Shown here in pieces: positions 35,401 through 46,852 of a stretch of 64,000 nucleotides of DNA (its first letter is position 1; each line of letters begins with the position of its first letter). Where the stretch lies: positions 17,109,613-17,173,612 of the forward strand of contig NC_087071.1 in assembly GCF_963678635.1 (NCBI RefSeq). The letters are read 5' to 3'. The notes under the pieces are model-generated. The model was not told the origin of the DNA, ran no database searches, and saw only the letters and a program-made list of their open reading frames with translations. Origin of the DNA: Symsagittifera roscoffensis. Lineage: Eukaryota > Xenacoelomorpha > Acoela > Convolutidae. The position numbers were made by a program, and so were the translations under genes.

Positions 35401-38400
35401 GCGTTTAATGGAATACGTGAACTTCTGAAGTAATTTCCATTCTGAGGTAGAAGAAAAAATTACAGATCAAGCGAACATTTCAAAGCTACAAATTCTATCG
35501 GAAGCTTAATAATTGGAATTGTACAATCGGCTAGACCATGTAAGAACAACCAGCCTAAATGAGGATAGTATGCAATCTGAAAATCGCAGAAGGTATGATA
35601 AGGAAAACGTAACGGTAACTATGGTTATTGACTTAGCAAGACAATTTGATGCAATTATGATGAAAAAGACGTGTCTATTGCGCATCGACTCCCAAGGTGC
35701 GGAACCCAGAGTAGTCCAGTCAATGACAAGTTTGCGAGGAGAGCTGCGAAAATCATTTTTTAAGGAAGAAAAAATAAAGTAATTGAACAGCTGAGTTATT
35801 TACGATAATTCGAAGACTTGAGCCGACCAAGGCTCAATTTTTCATCTTCATGAGAAACGTTCCCTGTGCTGAAAATGCCTAGACGCGTGAAGGGACTATT
35901 TTCTTTGAGTGGAAAGGAAATCAGATCAAAAAAATTGACCAATTGTTGAGGGAGGAAAGCTGCTAGACTACACATACAATGATGTTAAGAAGTACTTTGT
36001 TAAAAATATTTTTGAATCATCTACATCGCGTAAAACCTGATTGGAACAAAAGAGAAACGCTTATGCTAACTTTAATGTTTTACTGTCTAGTGTGCGCTCG
36101 TTTAAAAAGCATCAGAAAAATGTAGAAGCTTTTCTCAGTAGTCTCGAGTCTACTGTTAGTATATTATGTTTAACACAAACTTGGTTAAATGAAGATTTCA
36201 CACCTTCATTTCGAAAAATAGAATAACAAGAGGTCGTGGAACTATGATACAACTGGGCGAAAAAGTTAATTTTTTGTAACGTCTTGATAGTGATTTACCA
36301 GAATTCATATCAATGCCTGTAGAAATTGGTGGGAATAAATTGATAATTATGTTAGCTTATGTCCCATCACGCTTCAATAAAATGCAGTTTGTCGGTGAGC
36401 TCGATAAACAATTAGAAAATCTTTCACAATTTGAGATACCAATAATCCTAGCTGGAGATTTCCATAATGATGATTCAAGAAATGAGAATATTAATGTACA
36501 GCAATCATACGTATTTTCAATAACAGCCAAGGGCTTTGAACTAGTGAAAAAACTGCAACTCGAATTAATGATTCCTCTGGAACATGTATAGATAATATTA
36601 TATCGGAAAATCTGGAAAATTCTATCATTGAAGTAATTGAAAATGCATGCTTTTCCGGCCACTATCTGGAAATCTTAGTTAGTTTTTTTCTTCATGAAAA
36701 CTGATTTATCAAGTTTTTATTACGGAGATATGTCTTTTTTAACAAAAAAAATCAGATGAAGGATTTCCTGCAGTTCTAAAGCAGAATGTGGAGTTTGCCA
36801 ACCTAATCAATGATGTTAACACTAACACTGCTGGCTAAAAATTTAGTCAATGCCTTCTGAAATCTTTATACCTGTTTGCACCCATACGGGATTGGTGTCC
36901 TAAAAACAGGAATCATGCTGCTTGGTTTCATGAAATGTGAAGAAATGTTCAGAATTTTCCTTTTTGTTTTCCATTTATTTTTGAGATTTTTGAGACGTGG
37001 TATAAATTATCGATAACAGACTGACCTGAGCGCATGCTACAGAATTATACTCAATCTCCAAAAATAATAAGAAGCTGCTTCAAAAAAAATTGATTTTAGT
37101 ATTATTATGATTTTAAATATTTACTCTGACTTATTTGAGTAGCGTGTAGACCAAATATTTGAATAGCGTGCCGGATCCAAAACTGATAAAATACTGCTTC
37201 AAGAAAGTTTGATTTTAATATTTTTTTTTCTAATATTATTTTTTTGCTCAATCTAATATTAACTCTAACTTTTGTGCTCAATCTCCAAAAATAATAAGAA
37301 ACTGCTTCAAAAATTTGATTTCAATGTTATAATTATTTTCTAATATTAACTCTAACTTATTTGAATAGCGTGTAGACCTTTCCAATGTCATATGCTGAAT
37401 TGAATGGTTTGATATCAACTGTTTATAAGTAGTTGAAAATATTTTCGTGAACCTAGTTATATTACATGATTTCGGATAAATAAAAATGGCACAAAAGTAA
37501 CAAAAATATTTTGAAAGTGTTTCATTACTCACAAAATACTGCCGGATGCCTAAGTGGTATAAATGGAATACGTCTTCTTGCATATTTCGTTCTATTTTGT
37601 AAATTTTCACGTTTCCTATGGGCTTGAAATATTTCAATTCAAGAATTTTTAGAACGAAAGTTATGGCCTTCGGAAAAATTGAAGTTTTGACAGTTTTTCT
37701 CATGTTAAAAACTAATAGTTCTCTCATCTTCCGATTCTGAGGCACAGGTTTCAACCGAATCAACGGGTTGTAGCATCTGCTCTGCTTAAGCGGTTTTGCA
37801 CGAATTCGGAAAACAGATTTGGATATGCGAAAAGTCGAATTTTTGATACATCGAACGTTTTTGGACCTTACTAGTAATGTTTCTTCTTTTTTTCACGAAA
37901 ACAAACGCAAGTCATCTACTTGAGAGTGTTATTGCATGTTGAACACATAAAAACTTTTATGTTTTAAAAATTACTACACCGTAAGGCAAAGTATACACCT
38001 TGTTAATGTTCTTGGCTGAAGATAGGATGAGGCAATTTCAAAAGTATCGAATTGTCTTAAGAGTTAAGGACAACCCTGTGAAATAAGTTTTAAACCCTAC
38101 TGACTTGAATTTTTGCTCCTCTTTCTTTTTCGGTCTTCTATGAGCAAAGTACGTGAGACAGTGTGTACCATTTTTTATGACTGTTCAATTTTGAAAAAAA
38201 TTGTTTGCTTATTCATTGACATTTAAGAGTCTGTTGGCTAACTGTATGTTTGATGTCCATGTATCGTTTAGGTGAAAGTGGTGGATGGTCTGAAGGCGGG
38301 CAAGGATGCACTGGCTAAGCTGCAGCAGGTGTTGAAGTTGGATGATATTGAGCAGTTGATGGATGACACTAGAGATGCGGTTGAATTACAACAACAGATA

Positions 38401-40939
38401 GAAGACACTCTAGCTGGATCACTTACAGAACAGGACGAACAGGTTAGGCATTTCGCGTGATAGAAATTTGAAAGAACGAGTTATTTCAAACTGATTGTTA
38501 AATTGACCATTGGCAGTTTCGAAATGCGCAAACAAACAGGATAAGCATTTCGCCTGATAGAATTTTAAACGAAGGAGTTATTTTAAACGAAGGAGAACTT
38601 AACGTTAAATTCACCTATGTGAGTTTGGAAATCCACACAGTCAATAAAGAACTTGACTCACTTAGTCAAAAAGCGGATCTCCGCTTATTAATCAGAAAAA
38701 GGTAGTTGTATATTAAGAGGAATCTTTTAATAATCGTTTCGACATTCAAGACAAGCTTTTGCCAAAAATTTAACCAATATAATAGCTTCTAGGGGTTTCT
38801 ATCGGCGATGCCAGTAAAAATTAACAATTTGTAGTAGTTTAAGTTTCAATCTATCTTTCTTTTAGTTAAACGCAACGCCAAAAACTCTGCGGACTCAAGG
38901 TTCAAGCGATTTTCATTGGGGACAATGGTTAACAAAAGGCGTCATTGACAATGTTTTGGCGAAAATGATGAATATTCCAGAAGTTTTTTTGCGATTCAAA
39001 AGCTGGATAAGTATCAACAGCCAAATGTTTTGAAAAACGTTTTCAATTTCGGGATTTGAATGACCAACGCTAATCTTTAAAATTTCCAAAAATATGCTGT
39101 CAGGATACTCAGGTGTTGCAAAGCTTTCCTCCGAATACGACTGCTCAAATGATTTCAACTTCTGAGATATGACATTGTTATGATTTTTAAATATTTTTCA
39201 TTTAATATTCCCAACCCTATAGTCCGGCGCTGTCACGGTACTATCAAGGGCTGCAAATCCTGCTTCCAAATATAACTGCTCAAATCCGTTGAGCTTCCCA
39301 GATAAGACGGTTCTTATGATTTTTTTCATAATTTTTCAAAAACTTGGATTTCATAAAATTTGAAATTTTTTACTCTATAGTTGATAGAAAAGTTTTGCGA
39401 ACCGTTTCAGTTACAATTATGATTCTTGGGACCCTTTAGCTTAGATGGGACCCCAAAGAACATGTTTTACTACTTAAAATTTTTGAAATCCTAGTTCTCT
39501 TCACTTTTGTTTACTTGTTCGTTTGTCTTTAAACCTATTTAAAGTTTGTCGGAACGATCAAAGAAAACGAAAGAACAAAAGAAGAACAAAGAGCATCTTT
39601 CCGGATTCCGCTCACAATTCACAAAATACATAGTTTGGCCTCGTAATGAAAACGTTTGAATTATTTCAAAGGTTTATGCTTTCTGCGAGTCAATTGATTA
39701 TTGAGGACGTTCTTGCAAGTTGATTTAAATAAAGAGTACGAAAAATTCATGAAAATACAACATGAAAATTCAATTTATTTGGAGAAAAAAAACTAAAACT
39801 TTTGTATAGCCATTTATCCGTATGGTTATGACGAACATCTTTTATGTCAGTCCCTATCAAAAAATTGTGATTAAAGATTTGTTTTGATGACAAATTGTAT
39901 GAAAAAATAATCAAATATTTTAGCTAGAGATATCGACATGAGGAAATGCTTATTTCATAAATAGGCGTTATTTTTACACCGCTTAAGTTTCCTCAGTCAC
40001 AATATCTGATTTTTTTGATAGCGAATTTATCAAAACTTTGACAAAAATCTTAAAGGCAAGGCTCACGCTAAATCCGCCTCTGATTCACAGCACACTTAGC
40101 ATAAATTTAAAATTGATCGATTTTGTCGACGTCTATTTTCATATTTGTTTGAGTTTTTTAAAGCGTAATGAACGCAGTGAAGACTCTTATATAGGTCTTG
40201 CTGATTTTTTTTTTGTTTTTTTAGGAAGTCTTAAAAGTCTCTTATAACTACAGATGTGCATTCATACATATTAATGCTTTTATGAATGCACTTGGGTTTA
40301 TATGCACTTTTTGAGTTCAATTGAAATTCATCTGCTGAAAGTGACGTTAATACCATTCTCCAAATACGAACGTGGAACTGGCGCAAAAAATCATGAACGA
40401 TTTCTAGTTTCGAAAGTGGAATTTACATTTTAGATTTCCAACGGAACAAAAACTTTACCTGTTGATCCAGTTTTCTCAAGTTGGATTAATGTTATCAAAA
40501 AAGCGCCAATCATAAAATGTTCCAGAAATTCAAAGAGCTTGAAGGGCATCTATTTTTTTTTTTGAAATTCGAAAGTTTACAAAATCAGTGTTTTTTTATG
40601 TTTTGCGTTCATTACTCTTTTTCAATCTTAGATTGGCAATGTTGTTTTTTTTTAGATTTTTTTTTGCCGTTTTGCATTTTATGCGAAATGCAGCTCAACC
40701 TCTGCTTAAAGTTTGGATTTCGGTTAAGTTTTTGCTTTTTTATACAGGCGGCTCTTGATGAGTTAGAAGCACTTATTGCAGCTGACGAAATGGAACGGGG
40801 CAACAAAGATACCAACAACAGCAAAATGGAATTACCAGAAGTTCCAGATGACGAATTACCAAGCAGTGTTCCAGACAGAGAACGAGAGAATAAAAATCAA
40901 AGTCCATCTAGAAAAGCTAGAGTAGCGGAAGCGGGATGA
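29435..40939 (+). CDS. CHMP6: charged multivesicular body protein 6 (ESCRT-III, Vps20)
   Basis: Four exons in phase 0: 29435-29557, 33154-33330, 38272-38442 and 40748-40939, giving 220 residues (vertebrate CHMP6 is about 200). The protein starts MGNVFGKSKKKQ. Gly2 fits the N-myristoylation of this family, and a basic patch follows. Alpha1/alpha2 include ELKKARDQL and LERERQVARQLL, then KRYKESLLAKTDTQLDNL and VELQQQIEDTLAGSLTEQDE. Near the C-terminus (about 185-195) ELPEVPDDELP matches the MIM2 motif that binds the MIT domain of VPS4. CHMP6 links ESCRT-II (VPS25) to CHMP4 polymerisation on endosomes. The first intron has a GC donor (CAG|GCAAGT). Using it keeps the alignment to known CHMP6 gap-free, whereas the downstream GT site at 29579 would add seven residues. 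The other donors are GTCTGT and GTTAGG. An AATAAA lies at 41231. Confidence 0.95.
30052..30125 (+). repeat. H1-type left-end hairpins, two in tandem
   Basis: CACTTGCGAAGCGAAGTGTA followed by 'ttaatacgaactttcttt', then a second version, ACACTTGCGAAGCATAGTGT followed by 'attagttcgaactttctttt'. Both are palindromic and followed by the 'cgaact...t-run' seen at 2365, 32213 and 63210. Downstream sequence (30205-30480) is a single diverged copy of the unit tandemly repeated at 63261-63735. Confidence 0.65.
30517..30590 (+). repeat. tRNA-derived SINE head with A and B boxes
   Basis: GCATCCGTGGCTGAGTTG followed by TTAGTGCG gives an A box like TGGCTNAGTTGGT. CAGATTCGAATCC at 30566-30578 is a near-perfect B box. 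The spacing fits a tRNA-like RNA polymerase III promoter. It does not fold as a functional tRNA, so it is called SINE-like. A relative at 63916 lacks the B box. Confidence 0.6.
32195..32390 (+). repeat. H1-type left end, nested
   Basis: GCACAAGCAAGGCTTGTGTG followed by 'atattacgaactctctttt', then 'aacctaagtcgcaaatatta' and 'taagtacagccaatgctaa', matching 2510-2690. It is truncated and joined to the following tRNA-like segment. Confidence 0.65.
32399..32475 (+). repeat. tRNA-like SINE head
   Basis: The A-box-like TGTAGCGTAGAGGTAGGG and the B-box-like GAGTTCGAACCT are separated by about 30 bases. No complete cloverleaf. It differs in sequence from the heads at 30517 and 58430. Confidence 0.45.
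33899..34087. repeat. MITE-like inverted repeat
   Basis: GGGTCTTTTCGGTTATAAAC at 33899 is matched in inverse near 34068-34087 (gattataaccgaaaagaccc), about 20 of 22 bases, enclosing 145 bp. Small non-autonomous DNA transposon or remnant. The target duplication is not evident. Confidence 0.6.
34462..34478. repeat. (TG)n microsatellite
   Basis: Uninterrupted alternating TG of about 17 bases following a T-run. Confidence 0.85.
35227..36680 (+). pseudogene. decayed CR1/L2-like retrotransposon, ORF1 and endonuclease only
   Basis: Plus-strand fragments in shifting frames. 35350-35510 is coiled-coil-like (EVIQTIRAEMNESM). 35513-35780 has the RRM-type ORF1 signature (NRLDHVRTTSLNED, ENVTVTMVIDLARQFD, and after a frame change AHRLP). 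36041-36226 is the start of an APE endonuclease (LLSSVRSFKKH, LTQTWLNEDF). 36313-36680 continues it with LAGDFHNDD and, after another frame change, an SSGTCIDNII block and SGHYLE. No reverse transcriptase follows. It is broken by several indels and clearly dead. Confidence 0.75.
37049..37385 (+). repeat. tandem repeat, about three units of ~110 bp
   Basis: Units share 'tccaaaaataataagaa', 'ctgcttcaa', 'ttgattt.aat', 'aatattaactctaactt' and 'gaatagcgtgtagacc'. The middle unit is diverged ('ggatccaaaactgataaaat'). The long minus-strand frame across it (37278-37763) is attributed to this repeat, not to a gene. Confidence 0.65.
39096..39345 (+). repeat. tandem repeat, two diverged units of ~135 bp
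   Basis: 39096-39200 and 39230-39345 share 'tgtca.g.tact..', 'tgcaaa', 'actgctcaaat', 'agata..ac..tt.ttatgattttt' in the same order. Confidence 0.55.
40165..40645 (+). repeat. dispersed repeat family A
   Basis: Contains 'gaacgatttctagtttcg', 'ttgatccagttttctcaa', 'aattcaaagagcttgaaggg' and a degenerate terminal hairpin. Plus strand, in CHMP6 intron 3, ending just upstream of exon 4. Confidence 0.7.
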
Positions 40940-43900
40940 TTAAATTAATAAGTTTAATGAACGAGGAAATTGTAGAATGTTCGAACTGGCAAAATTGACG
41001 GTTATACGAATACAGCCTTGAACCCTTTCAATTCAAAATTATTATTTTAATAAGACTAAAATCTATAGAAATACAAGAAAATATTATTAATTCCTGTCGT
41101 TAATCAAAACCTCGAATAAGTTGAATTGGTTTCTAGCAGAAAAATTCAGTAGATTGACGAATAGTCAAACAGATATTGCTCGTTCGAACTTTTTGTTTTA
41201 CAAAGATTTAAATTTTTGTTCCCGAGTTGAAATAAATAATTGCTTACATTTCATATCGACTGTTAACAAATGGCAAACTAAACTTGCTTATGGTTATGAT
41301 CAGAAACGCCAGCTTTCGAGCAGTGCTTTTACTTTTCTTAAGTTTTTCTATCCTGTTTTGATTCCACTTATGATAAATTCAGAAATTTAATGTTACTTTT
41401 CTTGTCAATTCAATTTTGAGTTAAATTAATTTCTTAATGCAAAGCTCACTGCCCAAATTTTCATTCGCAAATTGCGGAATTTAACAAAAATAACGTCTGT
41501 TTATAATATCTGGTTGCTATTACAATTGGTATGCTGATTATTTAGACGACTTTTCTAAACTTATTTGGTCCGCATATTTAACTGTGGAAAACTTCTTGTT
41601 ATCCCAAACATTAAGCATTTTTAGGTGGTGATGAAGGGGAAGGCGAAGGGAAAGAAGATGAAAGAGCCGTTTTAATGGAAGATTTGAGTTTTTTTACTGT
41701 CATTGATTGATTGACGTGAAGACCCTTATTTAAGTCGTTTTTTATTAAGGAAGTTGTCAACGCTCAAATGTGATATTAAGCGGTTTGGTTTTTGATTTTG
41801 CTTATGTTAACTTCAAATTTAGTTTCCAAATGGAAGGAAGGTTTCGCTCCCGGAAAACAAAAGTGCGAATGGCCCAAAAAGTTAAATTAAAGACTAGAAG
41901 TTTCGAAATTGGTTTCTAAAATTTTAAGATTTCCCACCTAAATAAAAAAAACGTATTGACGTTAGATTTATCTAGCAAAATGTCCAGCATTAAAGTTTTT
42001 TGACATCGGAAGATCATTGAGATGATATACCTTTTTAACACATGCGAGCTGTAGTGTTTCTTTTGTTCTTAAATACAAAAAAAAAAAAACTAAATGTAAA
42101 GGTCACGAAACGCTTGCGACTTCTAATTTCGAAAATGGAATGGAATTATCATATTTCCCAGCGAAATAAAAATTTTACCCGTTGATCCAGGTTTCTTAAA
42201 TTCGGTTAATTTTATCAAAAGAGCACCAATCATAAATTGCTCGTGAAATTCAAAGACCTTGAAGGCTTAATTTTTTTTCTTTAAAAATTCGAAAGTTGAA
42301 AATTTTTCAGAAAACAACTCAATTTTTTGTTGCCTTGCGTTCATTACTCTTTTCCAACTGTAAGTTGGCTATGTTTTCAGCAACGTATTCTATCCTTTGC
42401 TAAATTGTATCAATGGAGCAATTCTTTATATTTTTGCGTCAGTCGAATCTCCGCTCCAATTGCGTTTGACAAGAGGTTGGTCTACACAACATACAACGCC
42501 ATTTTCATGGTATTAAAACGACACTGACGTCACGGTGCTCTAAATATAGCAATATAGCAATGACGTCGTTTTTTCTTTACGCTCGGAATTGTTTGAACTG
42601 AACTATTTACTATTTGAAGCCCCATTTTTATCGTTTTCTACATCTGATCAAGGTGTGTTTTCAGTTAATAGATAAGTGGATTAAAGTTTTCCTATTACTC
42701 AGTGGTAAGTTTTTTCTTTTGCTTTATCAGACGATTGAAAACTAATTTTGAAAAAAAAGTTTCTCGTGGTTTCTCTAGTGACGCAATACATATACAATTC
42801 AACAGGTATGTAGGATAATTTCGCGTGAGCTATTCATGTAAGAGAACAGAACAGTCGAAAATAAGTTATGGCAAGTCGAAACCTAAAATCCAGAAACATT
42901 TTCGAAAAAGTATTCATTGTCATAAGTTGTTTTAAATATAACCTTTAAATTGCTGGCATAATACATTTTTCTTCGAGTCAGGTTTGGTATGAGTTGACCA
43001 ATTTTTGTAACCAACTACAGAATAAACCATTGATTAAGTCGTTCATCGACTGCTCTTAAGTTTCCCAGCCTAAAAATTTTCTACTGCTATGAAAAAATGT
43101 TTGATTTACACCAATCGCATGAGCGCTTTTTCATTCCTCTCTTCATTTTTTCAGATTCAGAAAAGTAGGAAGGAAACTTAGCAATAATACTTTTTGGTCG
43201 GACGTTATAAGGAATTTCAATTTATTATCGCAAGCGATCTAGCGGGAGTAGCGTTGAATAATCCGACGAAGTGAACTGTGTTTAGACTTATTCTTTTGCG
43301 AGAGCAAGTGACTTGTAATCGGGAACTCATAAATTTTCCCGTGAACAACTTTTCTTACAATGTATAGCAATTTAGCGGTTTTTTGTCTACCGAAACCTGA
43401 AAAACGCAAAACATCATGTCATTTATTTTTGAACATCTACTTTAAAATCATAAATTTAGTTCTGTTAGTGAATTTTTTAATGAAGTTTTGTTAGAATTTT
43501 TTGGTAAGTGAATTTTGTTCGCCTCAATCGAAGTTATAAATTTAGTTCTGTTAGTGAATTTTTTTTAGTGAAGTAGTGTTAGAATTTTTTGTTTGTGAAT
43601 TTTGTTCGCCTCAATCGAAGAAAGTAATGGACGACTGCACATGCTTGGAAAGTAAAGTCTGCTCGGAGAGTTCAGAAGTAAAAAATAGTTTTCACCCGCA
43701 TTTTTTTGTGTAAAATTTAGGGTGTTTGGAAATTACCAATTTCGCCATGAAAGCCTTGTCGCAAGTTATTTAAGACGGGCTATTTATCACGCTCTCAAAG
43801 TTGTTTTGAGGCGTGCTATTTTGTCATATTAGTTGCCTTTAAGTTTCTGACTATTTTTTTCCAAAGAGTATCACTTTTGTCTTTATCCAAAACTAGTCGA

Positions 43901-44848
43901 GACTAGCTTAAGGTCAGTGTAATCATATAGGGCTTTTCCTTTAATTGATATAAACAGTTTCGTTTCTCAATTTTCGAAGACCAATTTGAGATAATTAAAT
44001 CGCAAACAATTCCAATTGTTCCTTATTGCGAGGCGAATGCGGCGAACTAATCCTGCTCTGAAAATTTCCAATTTGATTTAAGGCAGAGTAGATGGAAAAT
44101 GTTATCACTTTTGTACCTCTCATTGGGTTCGAGCAGATATTCAACTTTTTCTTTTTGTTTCTTTTTCAAGTCAACCATATTGATTTTCCGAGCTATCCCA
44201 AAGCACTAAAAATACTGTTTTGAGGCAATTTTTTGGAGGCGTTTTTAAAGTATATATTGGCGACAAAGGCGCCTCTAGAAAAATTTTAGGGTCTGTGCGC
44301 CCAAAATTGATATCTCAAAAATTACGAAGTGGAAGACCCTGTGTATTTTCACGGGTTCGCCCTGATACGAGCAGTCTCGCTTAGATATCAAATTGGTTGC
44401 CTAAGCTTACCAATGTTCCACATTGCATATCTAACGTAAAAGGTTTCGAGTCTTAATTGGCTCAGGATATTTCTTGGTGTTGCTGTCTTTCTTACATAAT
44501 CAAATACGTCAAAGCAGTTGAAAAGATCTTCACCGTTAGAGCCAAAACGGATCATTTTGTCTGTCTCTCGCAACGATGAAAGCTCAGTGTGCCAATGTAT
44601 CAAGTATCACGTTGCCGGAAATGCTGTTTTCTTTCACGTTTTTTTGCCATCTAAGATAAATTGATATTTTTCGGACAAGTAACTGGAAAATTAGATAATT
44701 ATGGTCTCATTGCTGGGTACAAACTGCTGCCACAGGAAAAGAAAATAAGATTTAACCGCAAAATTGAAGTTCATTAGAGTGCGAATTGCTTGGTATGAAG
44801 TTTTTCTCGAGTGCCGTGCCTCAGTGCTTGAAACGATGAAGCCAATTA
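40940..44848. other. intergenic between CHMP6 and GTPBP1
   Basis: CHMP6 3' flank with AATAAA at 41231, then a family A repeat. A short direct repeat at 43440-43620 ('aaatttagttctgttagtgaattttt' context, twice about 82 bp apart) and MITE/H1 fragments at 44195-44377 follow. A minus-strand frame at 44388-44603 looks protein-like (FNCFDVFDYVRKT) and ends near a donor-like TTG|GTAAGC, but it has no support as a gene. Confidence 0.4.
41690..42380 (+). repeat. dispersed repeat family A (with internal duplication)
   Basis: Partial body at 41820-41990, then a fuller copy at 42090-42380 with 'cttctaatttcgaaaatgga', 'ttgatccaggtttctt', 'aattcaaagaccttgaagg' and the terminal CCAACTGTAAGTTGGCTATG. Plus strand. 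Confidence 0.7.
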
Positions 44849-44867
44849 AAGCACAGAATGCTTTCAT
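44691..44867 (-). CDS. small ORF with signal-peptide-like start (weak)
   Basis: A 58-codon minus-strand frame starts MKAFCALIGFIVSSTEA, which looks like a secretion signal with a cleavable Ala. The preceding context AAAAATGA is acceptable. The 3.6-kb duplication breaks inside it: only its first few codons are present in the second unit (about 48482), where they run into other sequence. No homologue is recognised, and chance is quite possible. Confidence 0.15.
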   Translation of the reverse strand: MKAFCALIGFIVSSTEARHSRKTSYQAIRTLMNFNFAVKSYFLFLWQQFVPSNETIII

Positions 44868-45689
44868 TTTTGACAACCAGGCACTATGAATAGTTTTGGT
44901 AACCTGGCTTCTCAACACATTGACACGACACCCTCGAAATAAGATGGAGTTGCTCTGAAGGCAAGTTGTAGTCAAACTAGAAAGTCGTCATACATTCTAC
45001 GAAATACTTGGATTTTAGTTTCCCTGATACAAATGAGATGCAACTGAAATTTTTTTTCTTACTACTTTTTCTAATTTTTTAAAATGTATGTATTCGAGAG
45101 TTGAGATTCATTGCAACCATATCGATATGAAATAATTTTTGAATATAGCGAGATTCGGACAGGATAAACAACACTAAACTCGGTTTTGACAAAATAAAAA
45201 AGATGAAATATGAACTCGGTTCTTGTTCATAAGAAACCGAGGCACAAAACGATAGAAAATACTTAAAAAAGAAACTTTAAGAAATTAATGAGCTTCAATG
45301 TACTGGATAAAACAAGGCAGAGTTTCTCAAAGCACAGAAAAAGAAAATCCGTTCATATGATGAAACCAAAAAAAAAACAGTTCGACGTTGGATCTGAAAA
45401 CGTTTTGCTTATTTCTAACGTAAATTTTTCTGCATTATTGCCAATTGCATTTATCATCTTTTGTAACACCGTTGCTCCCAAATTAGGAAAATGGTAAGAA
45501 CCTCAGAATTTGATTTTCTGTTTGAGTTAAGAAATCTGACTGTCTTCCGTTTTTTGTAGTTTCTCATTAAAAATTTACGTGCATCATAATCCACAATCCC
45601 TTACTGTGCTTTATTTTCAAACAGCCACACTGAAGTTCCATGGATAGTAATTCTGACATTATAATCAATGACCATTTTTTAGGTCGACT

Positions 45690-46030
45690 GAATTGATTTC
45701 CTGAGCTCTCCCCAAGCACTAAAAAGACCCTGTTTTGGTGAAATTTTCTTGCGCCGCAGGCAAAATTTTGAAAAACAGGCCGAAAAAAGGCGTTTTTAGC
45801 AACTTTTTAAGAAAATTTTGACCAAATAAATTGGGTTTTTGGCGCGCGATCCCCCTTAAAGTAAGTATATTGGCGCCAAAGGCGCCTTTAGAAAGTTGTA
45901 AGGGTCCGTCACCAAATATGAATAACTCAAATAGTACAAAGGGGGACCCTTTGGGTCGGCAGGGGGTCGAATCCCTGAGGGGGGGGGGGGGCTCCGCACC
46001 CCTCTCCCCCACCCCTAAATCCGCCCCTTA
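45690..46030. repeat. MITE-related G/C-run repeat (unit 1)
   Basis: Related to 4800-5067: 'tatattggcgcc...ggcgcc', 'gtccgtcaccaaa', 'actcaaatagtacaaa', 'gggtcggcagg', a G-run and 'cccctaaatccgcccct'. The left terminus is not recognisable. Duplicate at 49305-49640. Confidence 0.65.
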
Positions 46031-46424
46031 AACTATACAAGTTTGAAAGTTTTTATTCGCCTTACTCACGACCCATTCGATTTTTAAACCTACTCACATT
46101 TATGTATTTGTGGCAAAACGATATCCATTAAAAATTGAAAAGCTGCTCCCGCTTTATTAATCCCGTTGTCAAAAATTTTCTTGACGTTGATAAAAAACAG
46201 GCCAAAATTGAGTTTTAGCGCTTTTTTCTAACTTAATGCCCTTCCCCGAAAATAGCCTCCACCCCCAACACATTAATCTCTACCACATCGCACCCACTTA
46301 TCCAACTGAAACAGATTGCTTATGGGGTGGAGATGAGAGTGGCACCGGAGTTCAAAACCAACCAAGAATTTTTTCAGCGTTAAAAAAACTGCCTAAAAAT
46401 GACGTTTTTACTCTTTTTTTAAGG

Positions 46425-46852
46425 GTCGATGAACGTAGTTGAGACTTATGTAGGTGCTGATGATTTTTTTCAGAAAAGTCTTAACATTTGTTCAGGCTGA
46501 TTTTTTTTTCGCGGTTTGACTTGTGATTTTTTTTAAGTTCGTTTCATTTCCTTTGTTAAAGTAAAGCAAACTACACTATCGAACAGAAAAACGTGATCAA
46601 CTTCTAGTTTCGAACTTAGAATTTAATTTTCAGATTTTCCAGCGGAATAAAAAGTTTACCTATTGATCCAATTTTCTCAAATTGTGTTAATTTAATCAAA
46701 AAAGAATAAATTGTTCTAGAAATTCAAAGAGCTATTAAGGCATCTATTTTTTTCTTTAAATTCGAAAGTTTAGATTTTTTCAAAACAAGACATCATTTTT
46801 TTTCTGTTTCGACTCTTTTGCTGTTGTCTGTTGGCTATGTTTTAGAGTTACT
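46425..46852 (+). repeat. dispersed repeat family A (unit 1 of 3.6-kb duplication)
   Basis: One of the best-preserved copies: starts 'gtcgatgaacgtagttgaga', has 'cctttgttaaagtaaagc', 'gtgatcaacttctagtttcg', 'ttgatccaattttctcaa' and 'tgtctgttggctatgtttta'. Confidence 0.8.

Larger units (their letters stand above)
33331..38271 (+). other. CHMP6 intron 2, contents
   Basis: A 4.9-kb intron. Besides the listed MITE-like inverted repeat, (TG)n tract, decayed CR1/L2-like element and tandem repeat, it holds AT-rich sequence. Around 37640-37800 there is a segment related to 52310-52450 (shared 'gttatggccttc' and 'ctctgcttaagcggt'). Confidence 0.6.
38443..40747 (+). other. CHMP6 intron 3, contents
   Basis: A 2.3-kb intron with a GTTAGG donor and acceptor tttatacag. 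It holds a two-unit tandem repeat (39096-39345) and a family A repeat (40165-40645). The rest is AT-rich without a recognisable feature. Confidence 0.7.

Noticed and set aside
37278-37763. 161-codon minus-strand frame
   Set aside because: It overlaps the AT-rich tandem repeat and a dispersed repeat. Composition follows the repeat, and no splice or homology support is seen.
45288-45497. 69-codon plus-strand frame ending near AAATG|GTAAGA (repeated at 48903)
   Set aside because: It cannot join the GTPBP1 exon in frame (phase 2 gives a TGA) and has no recognisable homology. Probably chance in AT-rich DNA.
45719-46012. 97-codon minus-strand frame (and its 49182-49625 counterpart)
   Set aside because: It lies entirely in the MITE-related repeat, including the G-run. 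Length differs between copies only through homopolymer indels.
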